From Sorangium aterium (lineage in GTDB: Bacteria > Myxococcota_A > Polyangia > Polyangiales > Polyangiaceae), in NCBI RefSeq assembly GCF_028368935.1, contig NZ_JAQNDK010000002.1:1922001-1986000 (forward strand): a stretch of DNA of 64,000 bases. The letters run 5' to 3'. Below the pieces are notes generated by a model. That model saw only the letters and a program-made list of their open reading frames with translations. It searched no databases and was not told the DNA's origin. The position numbers and the translations under genes are program-made. Shown one piece after another: positions 52,661 through 60,882 of this stretch (positions within the stretch are counted from its first letter, which is position 1; each line of letters opens with the position of its first letter).

Positions 52661-53191
52661 ATGAAGCATTCGACTCATCTCGGGGCCTTGTTGACCGTCC
52701 TGTTCCTCGCTGCGTGCGGCGGCGAAGGTGCAGATTCCGCCCCGACGGACAGCGCCGTGAGCTCCAAGCAGCTCAGGGATCTGACGGCCGATGACGTCCA
52801 ATCCGCCTGCGATTCGCTCGCGGCGAGGGTGAAGCTCTCCAAGGAAGATGCCTGTGAGTACCTGGGCCTCGTCGCGTCGCCCGCCGTCGGGCAGCCGTGC
52901 GGCACGGTGAAGGACGAGTGCCTCTCCGCGGCCGACGAGGAGGCTGACGAGCAGGACGACCACGCAGCGGATTGCATGCCTCCGACCGAGCACCGCGCCG
53001 GCTGCTCCGCCACGGTGGCCGAGTACGAGGTCTGCTTGCTCGCCCAGACGCAGCGGGTCCGGGCGCTCACGTGCGACTCCGAGCTGAGCTCGCTCGAGGC
53101 GGTCCCTCCGGAGTGTGAGGCGGTGGCGCGCAAATGCCCGCAGATCGTGGCAGCGGACGAGGGCGGAGCTCCGGGCGCCGAGAGCCCCTGA
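52661..53191 (+). CDS. small cysteine-containing lipoprotein
   Basis: A predicted lipoprotein of 176 residues. The signal is MKHSTHLGALLTVLFLAAC, with lipobox LAAC and Cys19. The mature part is acidic and contains nine further cysteines (ADDVQSACDS, DACEYLG, QPCGTVKDEC), so disulfide bonding in the periplasm or outside is likely. ATG 52661 follows AAAGGGA. I do not recognise the family; many such short Cys-rich lipoproteins occur in Polyangiales. It is followed by a strong hairpin about 105 bp after the stop. Confidence 0.8.
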   Translation: MKHSTHLGALLTVLFLAACGGEGADSAPTDSAVSSKQLRDLTADDVQSACDSLAARVKLSKEDACEYLGLVASPAVGQPCGTVKDECLSAADEEADEQDDHAADCMPPTEHRAGCSATVAEYEVCLLAQTQRVRALTCDSELSSLEAVPPECEAVARKCPQIVAADEGGAPGAESP

Positions 53192-53294
53192 ACGCGGCGC
53201 CGAGGAGCGGGCGGCCACCCATCATGGGCGATCGATCATCGATCATCGCGCGCAACGCGGACGCACGGCTGTCTTCCTGAACGAATCACCGGTA

Positions 53295-53328
53295 GGCACG
53301 ACACGGCCGCTTGGCGGCCGTGAGTGCC
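53295..53328 (+). terminator. strong hairpin after lipoprotein gene
   Basis: GGCAC-GA-CACGGCCGC and GCGGCCGTG-A-GTGCC pair around a TTG loop. Only ATTGTCC follows, so the U-tract is poor. The position between two plus-strand lipoprotein genes, in a 327-bp gap with no other gene, fits a transcription end. It could also protect the RNA 3' end. Confidence 0.5.
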
Positions 53329-53518
53329 ATTGTCCTACCTGTGTTTCCCTGGATCTTTTGATTCCTGTTGATATTCGTGCTCGTCCGCGCCTTCCAGGGC
53401 ATCTCGGCGTATGATGGGCTCCGGAGCCGGCGCGTCCGGGGAGGTTCAAGCCTCGGCGTCTCGGCTCAAGCGAAGTCGCGGCTCGCGCCGAGGGTTCGCT
53501 GGCACAGAGGAGGATTTC

Positions 53519-54685
53519 ATGAAGATCACCAAGGTTTCCGGAGTGCTCGCCCTGCTGCTGATCGCCGCCGCGGCTGCTTGCGGCAAGGGCGAGCAGCCGG
53601 CTGAGGCGAACGCGACGGTCGAGGTGACCGCCACCGCCGAGTCGGCGATGGGCGAAGGCGCCTATGTCGAGGAGCACGAGAGCGGCAAGGCCGCCTTCAA
53701 CGTCGCTGCCGACGGGAACGTCAAGGCCGCGGTCACGGGTCCGGACGGCAAGCCGATCCGCGAGGACGTCAGCGGCACGCTGGTGTGGAAGGACGCGTCC
53801 GGGGAGAAGACCGTGCCGCTCACGCTCGATGCGAAGACCGGTCTCCTCGTCGCCGCCGGCCCCAAGCTCGAGGCGGATCTCACCGAGATCGGCTACACGC
53901 TCAACGTCGCCGGCAAGCCGTGGAATGGGACGCTGCACGTCCCCGCCGGCGGCACCGCCGAGCTCTACGCCAACGCGAAGGCGTCGGCGGAGCTCGGGCT
54001 GCCGGAGGGCAAGCTCGGCCCGCACGGCGGGCGCGTCGAGATCGTGGGCGACGACCGTCTCGAGCTCCTTGTCGACGAGGTGACCGGCGAGGTCCGCGTC
54101 TATGTGCTCGACGCCGACCTGAAGCCCATCGATATCGGCGAGCGCAAGATCACGCTCGGCGTGGTGGCCGAGGCGCCGCAGGTGGTCGTCCTCGCCCCGG
54201 CGGTCGCGACAGCGGACGTGGCCGCGACCGCGGCCGCGGGGGTGGCCGCGGGGGCGTACCTGACCGGCAAGCTCGCGCTCGCCGCCGATCCGCTGAAGCT
54301 GACCATCGCGGTGCGGAAGGCGGGCCACGCGGCCGTCGGCCTGTGCGGCTACCGGCCCGGGGTGGCGTTCGCCGTCCATGCGCGCGCGCCGCGCGTGAAG
54401 GTGCGCGTGAAGACCGACTGGGATGCACACGTCCACGCGCTCGCGAACGCCGACCTGAAGGCGAAGGCCGACATCGACCCGAAGGTCCACGTCCACGCGG
54501 GGGCCGGCGCCGCTGCCAGGGCCAACGCGAAGGCCAACGTCAACGTGAAGGCGCCGAGCATCCGCGTGACGCCGCCCAGCGTGAACGTGCAGATCAAGGC
54601 GCCGAAGATCTCGATCCCCAAGCCGAGCTTCAAGGCGTCGGCGTCGGCGCACGCGAGCGCGGGCGCGAAGGTGGGGGCGCACTGA
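53519..54685 (+). CDS. lipoprotein with KAP-rich repetitive C terminus
   Basis: The 388-residue product is a predicted lipoprotein (MKITKVSGVLALLLIAAAAAC, lipobox ending in Cys21, written here as LIAAAAAC). The first part is beta-rich (about 40-230), containing LGPHGGRVEIVGDDRLELLV, a motif shared with periplasmic metal-efflux-associated proteins. A hydrophobic Ala-rich stretch follows (AATAAAGVAAGAYLTGKLAL). The last 120 residues are a low-complexity series of alternating Lys/Ala/Val/His (VHVHAGAG, NVNVKAPSIRVTPPS, KAPKISIPKPS). GAGGAGG precedes ATG 53519. The function is unknown. The tail looks able to form an extended or beta-repeat structure, perhaps binding anionic polymers. Confidence 0.75.
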   Translation: MKITKVSGVLALLLIAAAAACGKGEQPAEANATVEVTATAESAMGEGAYVEEHESGKAAFNVAADGNVKAAVTGPDGKPIREDVSGTLVWKDASGEKTVPLTLDAKTGLLVAAGPKLEADLTEIGYTLNVAGKPWNGTLHVPAGGTAELYANAKASAELGLPEGKLGPHGGRVEIVGDDRLELLVDEVTGEVRVYVLDADLKPIDIGERKITLGVVAEAPQVVVLAPAVATADVAATAAAGVAAGAYLTGKLALAADPLKLTIAVRKAGHAAVGLCGYRPGVAFAVHARAPRVKVRVKTDWDAHVHALANADLKAKADIDPKVHVHAGAGAAARANAKANVNVKAPSIRVTPPSVNVQIKAPKISIPKPSFKASASAHASAGAKVGAH

Positions 54686-54770
54686 CGCGCCCCGGCGGGA
54701 GGGGTGGGCGGCGCGGGCCGCCCGGCGAGCCCTCCCCCGACCCTCCTCCGAGGCGTCGGAGAGCCTGTCG

Positions 54771-56303
54771 TTGACGCGGAAGACCTCGGCGAAGCGGCCG
54801 CGGCGGACCTCTCCGCCCGCGGGCGCGGTGGCGGCTGTGGTGCTCGATCCGGCGTCGAGCGCCCCGCTCCACCGGCAGGTTTACGAGGCGGTGCGCGGGG
54901 CGATTGTCGCCGGGCGGCTGCGGTCCGGGAGCAAGCTGCCGTCGACTCGGGCGCTCGCGGCGCAGCTCAGCCTGTCGCGCAACACGGTGCTCGGCGCGTA
55001 CGCGCAGCTCCTCTCGGAGGGGTACCTGCGCGGCCGGATCGGCTCCGGGACGTACGTCGCCGACGCGCCGCCGGAGCGCGTCCTGCTCGCCCGGCCGAGC
55101 TCCGAGCCGCAGCCAGCGCCCTCGCTGGATGGCGCTTCCCTCTCGCGGCGCGGCGCGCTCGTGGCGGGCGCGGCGTCGCCGTTCCTGCGCGCCACCGCGC
55201 CGCGCGGTCCTGCCGGCTGGGCGTTCCAGGTGGGCGTGCCCGCGTTCGACGCCTTCCCTGCCGCCGCCTGGGGCCGGCTGATGAGCCGGCGCTGGGACCG
55301 CTCGTGGCAGGCGCTCCTGACGCGCTGCGAGCCGCAGGGATACGCGCCGCTGCGCCGCGCGATCACCGACTACCTCGTCACCGCGAGGGGCGTGCGGTGC
55401 ACGCCGGACGAGGTCATCGTGGTCAGCGGCGCCCAGCAGGCGATCTCGCTCGTTGCCGAGGTGCTGCTCGATCCCGGCGATCCGGTCTGGGTCGAGGATC
55501 CGGGCTACACCGCGGCGCGCAGCGCCCTGATCGCGGCCGGGGCGACGCCGGTGCCGGTCCCGGTGGACAGGGAGGGGCTCGACGTGGCGACGGCCGTCCG
55601 GCGATCGAGCTCGGCGCGGCTCGCCGTCGTGACGCCGGCGCACCAGTTCCCACTGGGCGTGACGATGAGCCTCGAGCGCCGGCGCGCGCTCCTCGACTGG
55701 GCGAGGTCGTCGAGCGGCTGGGTTTTCGAGGACGACTACGACAGCGAGTTCCGCTACGCGGGCCGGCCGCTCGCCGCCCTTCAGGGCCTGTCGCCGGGCG
55801 CGCGGGTGATCTACGCGGGGACATTCAGCAAGGTGCTCTCGCCGTCGCTGCGGCTCGGCTACCTCGTGGTGCCGGAGGGGCTGGTCGACGCGTTCGTCGC
55901 GGCCAAGGCGCTGGCCGACGTTTCGTCGCCCTCGCTGGAGCAGGCGGTCGTGGCCGATTTTATGATCGAGGGCCACTTCGCGCGCCACGTGCGCCGCATG
56001 CGCGTGCTGTACGAGCGGCGCCAGGCCGCGCTGGTCGCGGCGGCGGAGCGAGAGCTGTCGGGGCTGCTCGAGGTCGGCCCGGCGCCCGCCGGCATGCACC
56101 TCCTCGGCTGGCTGCCTACCGGGCGCGCGGACGGCGCTGCGGCTGAGCGCGCGGCGGCGAGCGGCGTGCGGTGCGTCGCGCTGTCCGAGCTTCGCGCGCG
56201 CTCCGCCGGACGGGGAGCCCTGCTGCTCGGCTATGCGGCTTTGCCCGAGGACGAGATCGCCGAGGGCGTCCGGCGGCTGAAGGCCGCGCTGCGCCAGCGC
56301 TGA
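54771..56303 (+). CDS. MocR/PdxR-type GntR regulator with aminotransferase domain
   Basis: The 510-residue regulator combines an N-terminal GntR winged helix (about 25-95; LHRQVYEAVRGAIVAGRLRS, LPSTRALAAQLSLSRNTV) with a PLP-dependent aminotransferase-like domain. That domain holds GAQQAISLVAEVLLDPGD, DDYDSEFRYAG and the PLP lysine in GTFSKVLSPSLRLGYLV. Such proteins usually sense PLP or an amino compound and control a neighbouring gene. The adjacent plus-strand AhpD-like gene, beyond a 158-bp hairpin, is a possible target. The TTG start at 54771 (TTGACGCGG) is the only extended option but has a weak GGAGAG site. Confidence 0.88.
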   Translation: MTRKTSAKRPRRTSPPAGAVAAVVLDPASSAPLHRQVYEAVRGAIVAGRLRSGSKLPSTRALAAQLSLSRNTVLGAYAQLLSEGYLRGRIGSGTYVADAPPERVLLARPSSEPQPAPSLDGASLSRRGALVAGAASPFLRATAPRGPAGWAFQVGVPAFDAFPAAAWGRLMSRRWDRSWQALLTRCEPQGYAPLRRAITDYLVTARGVRCTPDEVIVVSGAQQAISLVAEVLLDPGDPVWVEDPGYTAARSALIAAGATPVPVPVDREGLDVATAVRRSSSARLAVVTPAHQFPLGVTMSLERRRALLDWARSSSGWVFEDDYDSEFRYAGRPLAALQGLSPGARVIYAGTFSKVLSPSLRLGYLVVPEGLVDAFVAAKALADVSSPSLEQAVVADFMIEGHFARHVRRMRVLYERRQAALVAAAERELSGLLEVGPAPAGMHLLGWLPTGRADGAAAERAAASGVRCVALSELRARSAGRGALLLGYAALPEDEIAEGVRRLKAALRQR

Positions 56304-56390
56304 GCGCCCCGCACGTGGATCCAGCCGATCGGGACGAAGTGGATCTCGCGCTCGCCCGGCGCGCTGCCTAGAAAGTGCGTTCTGGCTCTA

Positions 56391-56548
56391 CTGCGGGAGG
56401 TTGCCCCGGATCAGCAGAAAAACCGCCCAGGCGCCGAGGCCGCCAAGCAACCAGGGGAACGAGAAGGGAATGCCGGGACGGCCCTCCCCCTCTTCTCTTG
56501 GCGGCCTCGGCGCCTGGGCGGTTCGCTTCTCAGGGCGACCTCCCGCAG
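56391..56548. repeat. 158-bp near-perfect inverted repeat
   Basis: The outer arms (56391-56406 and 56533-56548, CTGCGGGAGGT-GCCC) differ at one position. The inner arms (56421-56447 and 56497-56523, starting AACCGCCCAGGCGCC) are perfectly complementary over 27 bp. The loop of about 50 nt itself contains GAGAAG/CTTCTC. It fills most of the 296-bp gap between the MocR-type gene and the AhpD-like gene. It lacks a T-run. A MITE-like element, or a leader structure for the downstream gene, are both possible. Confidence 0.88.
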
Positions 56549-56599
56549 TCGTGCTAGGCGCCCGCGCGCGGGCGGAGGGAAACCACGGAGGATGGACCC

Positions 56600-57067
56600 A
56601 TGCAGTCACGCATGAATTACGCGAGCGTCGCCCCCGAGGCGTATCAAGCGATGCTCGGGCTGAGCTCCTACGTCAAGCGCTGCGGGCTGGAGAAGACGCT
56701 GATCTCCCTCGTGTTTCTCCGCGCCTCGCAGATCAACGGCTGCGCCTATTGCATCGATCTGCACTGGAAGGAAGCGCGGGCCGCAGGTGAGGACGAGCGG
56801 CGGCTCTACATGCTGAGCGCGTGGCGCGAAGCGCCCTGTTACAGCGAGCGCGAGCGGGCCGCCCTCGAGTGGGTCGAGGCGGTGACGCTCGTCGCGGCAG
56901 AGCACGTGCCCGATCGCGTCTATGACGCCGTACGCCAGCACTTCTCGGAGCGGGAGATCATGGATCTCACCTGGGCCGTGGTGACGATCAACGCCTGGAA
57001 CCGCGTGGTGCTCGCCACCCGGGCCGTGCCTGGCTCCCACAGGTCGGAGAAGCGGGAGCAGGCGTGA
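56600..57067 (+). CDS. AhpD/carboxymuconolactone-decarboxylase-like protein
   Basis: This 155-residue alkylhydroperoxidase-like protein has the redox motif CAYCIDLHWKEAR (CxxC plus the downstream His), as in AhpD and YnjA-type proteins. Length and helical pattern fit the family (MNYASVAPEAYQAMLGLSSY, LEWVEAVTLVAAEHVPD, WAVVTINAWNRV). It probably scavenges peroxides or reduces disulfides. ATG 56600 lies eight bases after GGAGG. It follows a large hairpin and a MocR-type regulator, which may control it. Confidence 0.93.
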   Translation: MQSRMNYASVAPEAYQAMLGLSSYVKRCGLEKTLISLVFLRASQINGCAYCIDLHWKEARAAGEDERRLYMLSAWREAPCYSERERAALEWVEAVTLVAAEHVPDRVYDAVRQHFSEREIMDLTWAVVTINAWNRVVLATRAVPGSHRSEKREQA

Positions 57068-57259
57068 ACCGGCGCGCGGCCGCGCCGCGGCCGCGGGCTC
57101 CGTTCGAGCGGCCTGCGCGCCGTCGTCATTCAGCGCCGGCGGCGGATGACAATCTCCCTGTTCCGGACCGGAAGTGCCTCGATGGGGGTGTGCTACCGGT
57201 TGGTTGGAGGGGTCGCTCCCGCACGCGCATGAGCCTGAGGAAGAAGCAGTGATGTTTGC

Positions 57260-58777
57260 TCACCCGGGCAGCGCGCGGTAATCGATCTTCCCCGTCGACG
57301 TCCGCGGCAGCTCGTCCATCGCGACGATCTTCTCCGGGACCATGTACGGGGGAAGCCGCTCCGCAAGGTACAGCCTGAGCGAGCGGTCGTCCGCGTCCCC
57401 CGCGAGGGCGACGAAGCCGCGCAGCGTCTTGCCGAGGCGCGCGTCCTCCACGGCGATCACCGCGGCCTGGCGCACGGCGGGGTGCGACGCCAGCGCCGCC
57501 TCGACCTCGCCCGGCTCGACCCGGTAGCCCCGGATCTTCACCATCCGGTCGATGCGGCCGCGGAAGTAGAAGAGCCCGTCGGCCTTGCGCTCCACCCGGT
57601 CGCGGGTCCGGTACGGGCCGCCGTCCATGGTCGTCGGCCCCGAGACCACGAGCTCGCCCGTCCCGGGGCCCTCGATGACCCGGCCGCTCTCGTCGTCCGC
57701 GTCCAGCGCGAGCAGCGCGCAGGCGGCGTAGGGGCACGCGACGCCGATCGGGAGCTCGCTCGCCCCGTCGAGCGCCGCGCGATCGACCCGGTGGAACGTG
57801 CAGACGTTCGTCTCGGTCGGGCCGTACAGGTTGTAGAGCGTCGCGCCGGGCGCCCGCGCCGCGAGCGCCGCGAGCTCGCGCGGCGGGAAGACCTCGCCGG
57901 CGAAGAGGATGGCGCGCACGGGGGGCGAGAGCGCGAAAGCCGGCGCCGGCGCGCCCGCGTCCGCCGCGGGGAGCGCCGCGACGAGCTTCATGAACATCGA
58001 CGGCACGCCGTAGATGACCGTCGGCGCGAGCGCGCTCACCGCGTCGCGGAGCGCGCGGCCCGAGGCGAGGTCGCGCCGCGCCATCGTCACGAGCGTCGCG
58101 CCGGCGCGGAACGTCGCGAGGTGGTCGAACCAGGCGAGATCGAAGATGAGCTCGGCCACGCGGAGGACCCGATCCGCCGGCGTGAGCCCGATGAGGTCGA
58201 TGCAGAAGGCGGTGAACGCATCGAGCCCGGCCCATGTGATGGGGACCGGCTTCGGCTCGCCCGTGCTGCCCGAGGTGTGCAGGATGCACGCGACGTCCTG
58301 CGCTCCGGAGCCGCCGTCGCCGCTGGCCCCGCCGTCGCCGCCCGTGTCGGCGCGCGCCGTCCCGCGCGGCGTGCGCCCCTCGGCGTCGAGCTCCACGCGC
58401 GGCAAGCCGCCGCCGAGCTCGGCGTCGATGCCGTCCGCGAGGCCCGCGGCCGCGGCGTCGAGCACGAGCGCCCGGCACCCCCGGGCCCGCGCGATCCGCC
58501 CGAGCCGCGCCGGCGGCGCGGTCGCGTCGAGCGGGACCGCCACGGCGCCGGCCGTGAGCACCCCGGCGAGCGCCACCGGCTCGTCGTGCGCCCGGCCCAG
58601 CGAGAGCAGCGCCACCCGGTCCCCCGGGCGCACGCCCGCCCCGGCGAGCGCCGCGCCCACGGCCGCCGCGCGCGCCGCGAGCTCGGCGTAAGTCACTGTC
58701 GCGGCGCGCGACGCGAGCGCGATGGCGTCGCCGCGGGCGGCCAGGTCCTCGGCGCGCAGGCGGAACGTGCCGGCCAC
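57260..58777 (-). CDS. stand-alone adenylation (AMP-forming) enzyme
   Basis: This is a 505-residue ANL-superfamily enzyme that activates a carboxylate as acyl-AMP. It has the P-loop HTSGSTGEPKP (about 167-177), NLYGPTETN, a YRTRDRVERKADGLFYFRGR core with GRIDRMVKIRGYRVEP, and the catalytic lysine in RTSTGKIDY. Size and A-motifs are like free NRPS adenylation domains and DltA. The aminoacyl-specific Asp in the substrate pocket cannot be assigned confidently. The GTG start at 58777 is 10 bp after a carrier-protein gene, so the cargo is very likely loaded on that carrier. Confidence 0.88.
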   Translation of the reverse strand: MAGTFRLRAEDLAARGDAIALASRAATVTYAELAARAAAVGAALAGAGVRPGDRVALLSLGRAHDEPVALAGVLTAGAVAVPLDATAPPARLGRIARARGCRALVLDAAAAGLADGIDAELGGGLPRVELDAEGRTPRGTARADTGGDGGASGDGGSGAQDVACILHTSGSTGEPKPVPITWAGLDAFTAFCIDLIGLTPADRVLRVAELIFDLAWFDHLATFRAGATLVTMARRDLASGRALRDAVSALAPTVIYGVPSMFMKLVAALPAADAGAPAPAFALSPPVRAILFAGEVFPPRELAALAARAPGATLYNLYGPTETNVCTFHRVDRAALDGASELPIGVACPYAACALLALDADDESGRVIEGPGTGELVVSGPTTMDGGPYRTRDRVERKADGLFYFRGRIDRMVKIRGYRVEPGEVEAALASHPAVRQAAVIAVEDARLGKTLRGFVALAGDADDRSLRLYLAERLPPYMVPEKIVAMDELPRTSTGKIDYRALPG

Positions 58778-58787
58778 GCGCTCCCCG

Positions 58788-59057
58788 CTAGCCCTGCGCG
58801 GCCGCGATGCGGCCGGCGACGAAGCGCGCCATGCTGTCCACGGTCGACACCGCGTCGAGGTCCACCTCCTCGTCCGGGATCCTCACGCCGAAGCGCTGCT
58901 CGATGAACACGAGCACCCGCGTCAGCGACATCGAGTCGAAGCCGGACCCGCCCGCGAAGAGGTCCTCGTCCAGGGCGAGCGGCGCCTTGCGCAGCAGGAT
59001 CTCCTTGGCGATATGGTCGTGCAGCGCGCGCCGCACCGTGTCGAGATCGTAGGTCAC
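58788..59057 (-). CDS. acyl/peptidyl carrier protein
   Basis: This 89-residue carrier protein has the phosphopantetheine attachment Ser42 in GSGFDSMSLTRVLVFIEQ. The four-helix pattern and acidic helix II (IPDEEVDLDAVSTVDSMARF) fit ACP/PCP/DltC. The start GTG 59057 (VTYDLDTVRR) has AAAGGGA upstream. An extended frame to 59123 is Arg-rich and overlaps the upstream gene region, so it is rejected. The gene lies 34 bp after the CBS gene and 10 bp before the adenylation gene. No phosphopantetheinyl transferase lies nearby. Confidence 0.9.
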   Translation of the reverse strand: MTYDLDTVRRALHDHIAKEILLRKAPLALDEDLFAGGSGFDSMSLTRVLVFIEQRFGVRIPDEEVDLDAVSTVDSMARFVAGRIAAAQG

Positions 59058-59091
59058 CGCGGTGGTCCCTTTCCGGCCGGAGCCCGGGCGC

Positions 59092-60477
59092 TCAGCCGAT
59101 GGCCGGCGTCGCCTTGCGGGCAAGATAGTCGATGAGGTCGATCTTGGACACGACGCCGAGCACCGTCTCCTTGTCGACGACGAGCGCGATCTTCGCGTCG
59201 CTCAGGACGCCCTTCAGGAGCTCGACCTTCGTCGCGGGCGTCACGGTCGCATAGTCGCTCTCGACGAGCCCGCCGATGCTCGAGTCGAGCGTGCCGCTCC
59301 CCGTCACGAGGTGCCGGAGCAGGTCGATCTCGTGGACCATCCCGCGCAGCTTGCCGTCCTGGGTCACCGGGAGCTGGCTTATCCCGTGCGATTTCATCAT
59401 GTCGATGACCTCGCGGACCCGCGCGTTCGCGTCGGCGGTGACCACCGCCCCGCTGGGCTTGACGGCGAGCAGGTCGCGCACCGTCCCGAGGCCCTTGTCC
59501 TCCTCGAGGAAGCCGTTCTCTCGCATCCAGTCGTCATTGAAGATCTTCGAGATGTACTTGGACGCGCCGTCGGGCAAGAGGACGAGGATGTTCTCCTTCT
59601 TCCCGCTCTGCCGCGCATACTTGATCGCGCCGGCCACCGCCGCGCCCCCGGAGCCGCCCACGAAGAGGCCCTCGAGCCGCACGAGGTCCCGCGTCATGAG
59701 GAAGCACTCCTTGTCGTCGACCCGGATGATCTCGTCGATGATCTTGAGGTTCATCGTGCTCGGAAAGAAATCCTCGCCGATCCCCTCGACCTTGTAGGCA
59801 AACGGCTTCGTGATCCGCTGGGTCTTCACGTAATCGTAATAGAGCGAACCGACCGGGTCGACGCCGACCATCTTGATCTCCGGCTTCCTCTCTTTGAGGA
59901 ACTTGCCAATGCCGCTCAGGGTGCCCCCTGTCCCCATGCCGGCGACGAAGACGTCGAGCTCGTCGCCGCACTGCGCCCAGATCTCGGGCCCGGTGGACCG
60001 GACGTGGGCCTCGGGGTTCGACGGGTTGTGGTACTGGTTCGCGTAGAAGCAGTTCGGCGTCTCGTCGGCGATGCGCTTCGCCACCTGGTAGTAGCTGCGC
60101 GGGTCGTCGGGCTCGACGGCGGTGGGACAGACCACGACGCGGGCGCCATAGGCGCGCAGCGTCGCGATCTTCTCCTGCGACATCTTGTCCGGCATGACGA
60201 AGACGCACTTGTATCCCCGGATGGCCGCGACCATGGCGAGCGCGGCGCCGGTGTTGCCGCTGGTCGCCTCGACGATCGTCCCGCCGGGCCTGAGCCCGTT
60301 CGCCTCGGCGTCGCGGATCATGTTCAGCGCGACCCGATCCTTGTGGCTGCCGCCCGGGTTCAGGTACTCGCACTTCACATAGATGTCGCTCTCCAGCCCC
60401 TCCGTGACCCGGTTCAGCTTGACGATCGGCGTATCGCCGACGGCCTTCGTGATATCGCTGCGCGCGCCTCGCATCAT
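59092..60477 (-). CDS. cystathionine beta-synthase with CBS-domain pair
   Basis: This is a PLP enzyme that joins serine (or O-acetylserine) with homocysteine or a related thiol. The 461-residue product has the PLP lysine in NPGGSHKDRVALNMI (Lys46), the Asn loop VEATSGNTGAALAM, and the phosphate loop GMGTGGTLSGIGK. The C terminus (about 330-461) holds two CBS modules (GISQLPVTQDGKLRGMV, IALVVDKETVLGVVS), usually AdoMet/adenylate sensors. The haem-binding N-terminal part of the human enzyme is absent. ATG 60477 (or 60474) follows AGAGG. It heads the operon with a carrier protein and an adenylation enzyme. Cysteine synthase is the alternative assignment. Confidence 0.9.
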   Translation of the reverse strand: MMRGARSDITKAVGDTPIVKLNRVTEGLESDIYVKCEYLNPGGSHKDRVALNMIRDAEANGLRPGGTIVEATSGNTGAALAMVAAIRGYKCVFVMPDKMSQEKIATLRAYGARVVVCPTAVEPDDPRSYYQVAKRIADETPNCFYANQYHNPSNPEAHVRSTGPEIWAQCGDELDVFVAGMGTGGTLSGIGKFLKERKPEIKMVGVDPVGSLYYDYVKTQRITKPFAYKVEGIGEDFFPSTMNLKIIDEIIRVDDKECFLMTRDLVRLEGLFVGGSGGAAVAGAIKYARQSGKKENILVLLPDGASKYISKIFNDDWMRENGFLEEDKGLGTVRDLLAVKPSGAVVTADANARVREVIDMMKSHGISQLPVTQDGKLRGMVHEIDLLRHLVTGSGTLDSSIGGLVESDYATVTPATKVELLKGVLSDAKIALVVDKETVLGVVSKIDLIDYLARKATPAIG

Positions 60478-60661
60478 GGGGAGACCTCTTAGCCGCCGCG
60501 CGCCGAAGCGACAAGCGACAAGGGGAGCACGCGGGCGCGGCGGCGCCGCGAGAGGCGCGCTCGCCGCGGCGCTGGCGAGCGCGCCTGCCGTGACTGCCGG
60601 GCTCGGTCGCCGGCCATCCTTCCTATCCTTCGGGAAGGAGCACAAAAGAAATGGTGTTTAT

Positions 60662-60684
60662 GATAGGTCCATATTGACCCTATC
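60662..60684. promoter_or_regulatory. operator-like inverted repeat, divergent intergenic region
   Basis: GATAGGTC-CATATT-GACC(C)TATC is an 8-bp inverted repeat with one extra base and a 6-bp spacer. It is A+T-rich relative to the surroundings and lies in the 405-bp region between the divergent CBS operon and the FHA-sigma54 regulator gene. No other gene is seen in that region. A binding factor is unknown. Confidence 0.35.
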
Positions 60685-60882
60685 CGGCACGTTATCGTTA
60701 CGGGTTCAAAGGCCCTGACGGCAGCGAGCCATGGCTCTCCCGGGGCGAGCCGCTGGGGCGCGGCGCTGACGGCCTGACGCGGTGACGCGCTGACGCCAGC
60801 GCCACGCGGCGCCGCTGCGCGCGTCGGGGCGAGCGGACCGGCGGGCGATCTCGCGCCGCGCTCCCTGTGGTAGACTGGCGAA

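Noticed and set aside
56391-56548. Simple Rho-independent terminator for the MocR-type gene
   Set aside because: The structure is far longer than a terminator and lacks a T-run; kept as an inverted repeat element.
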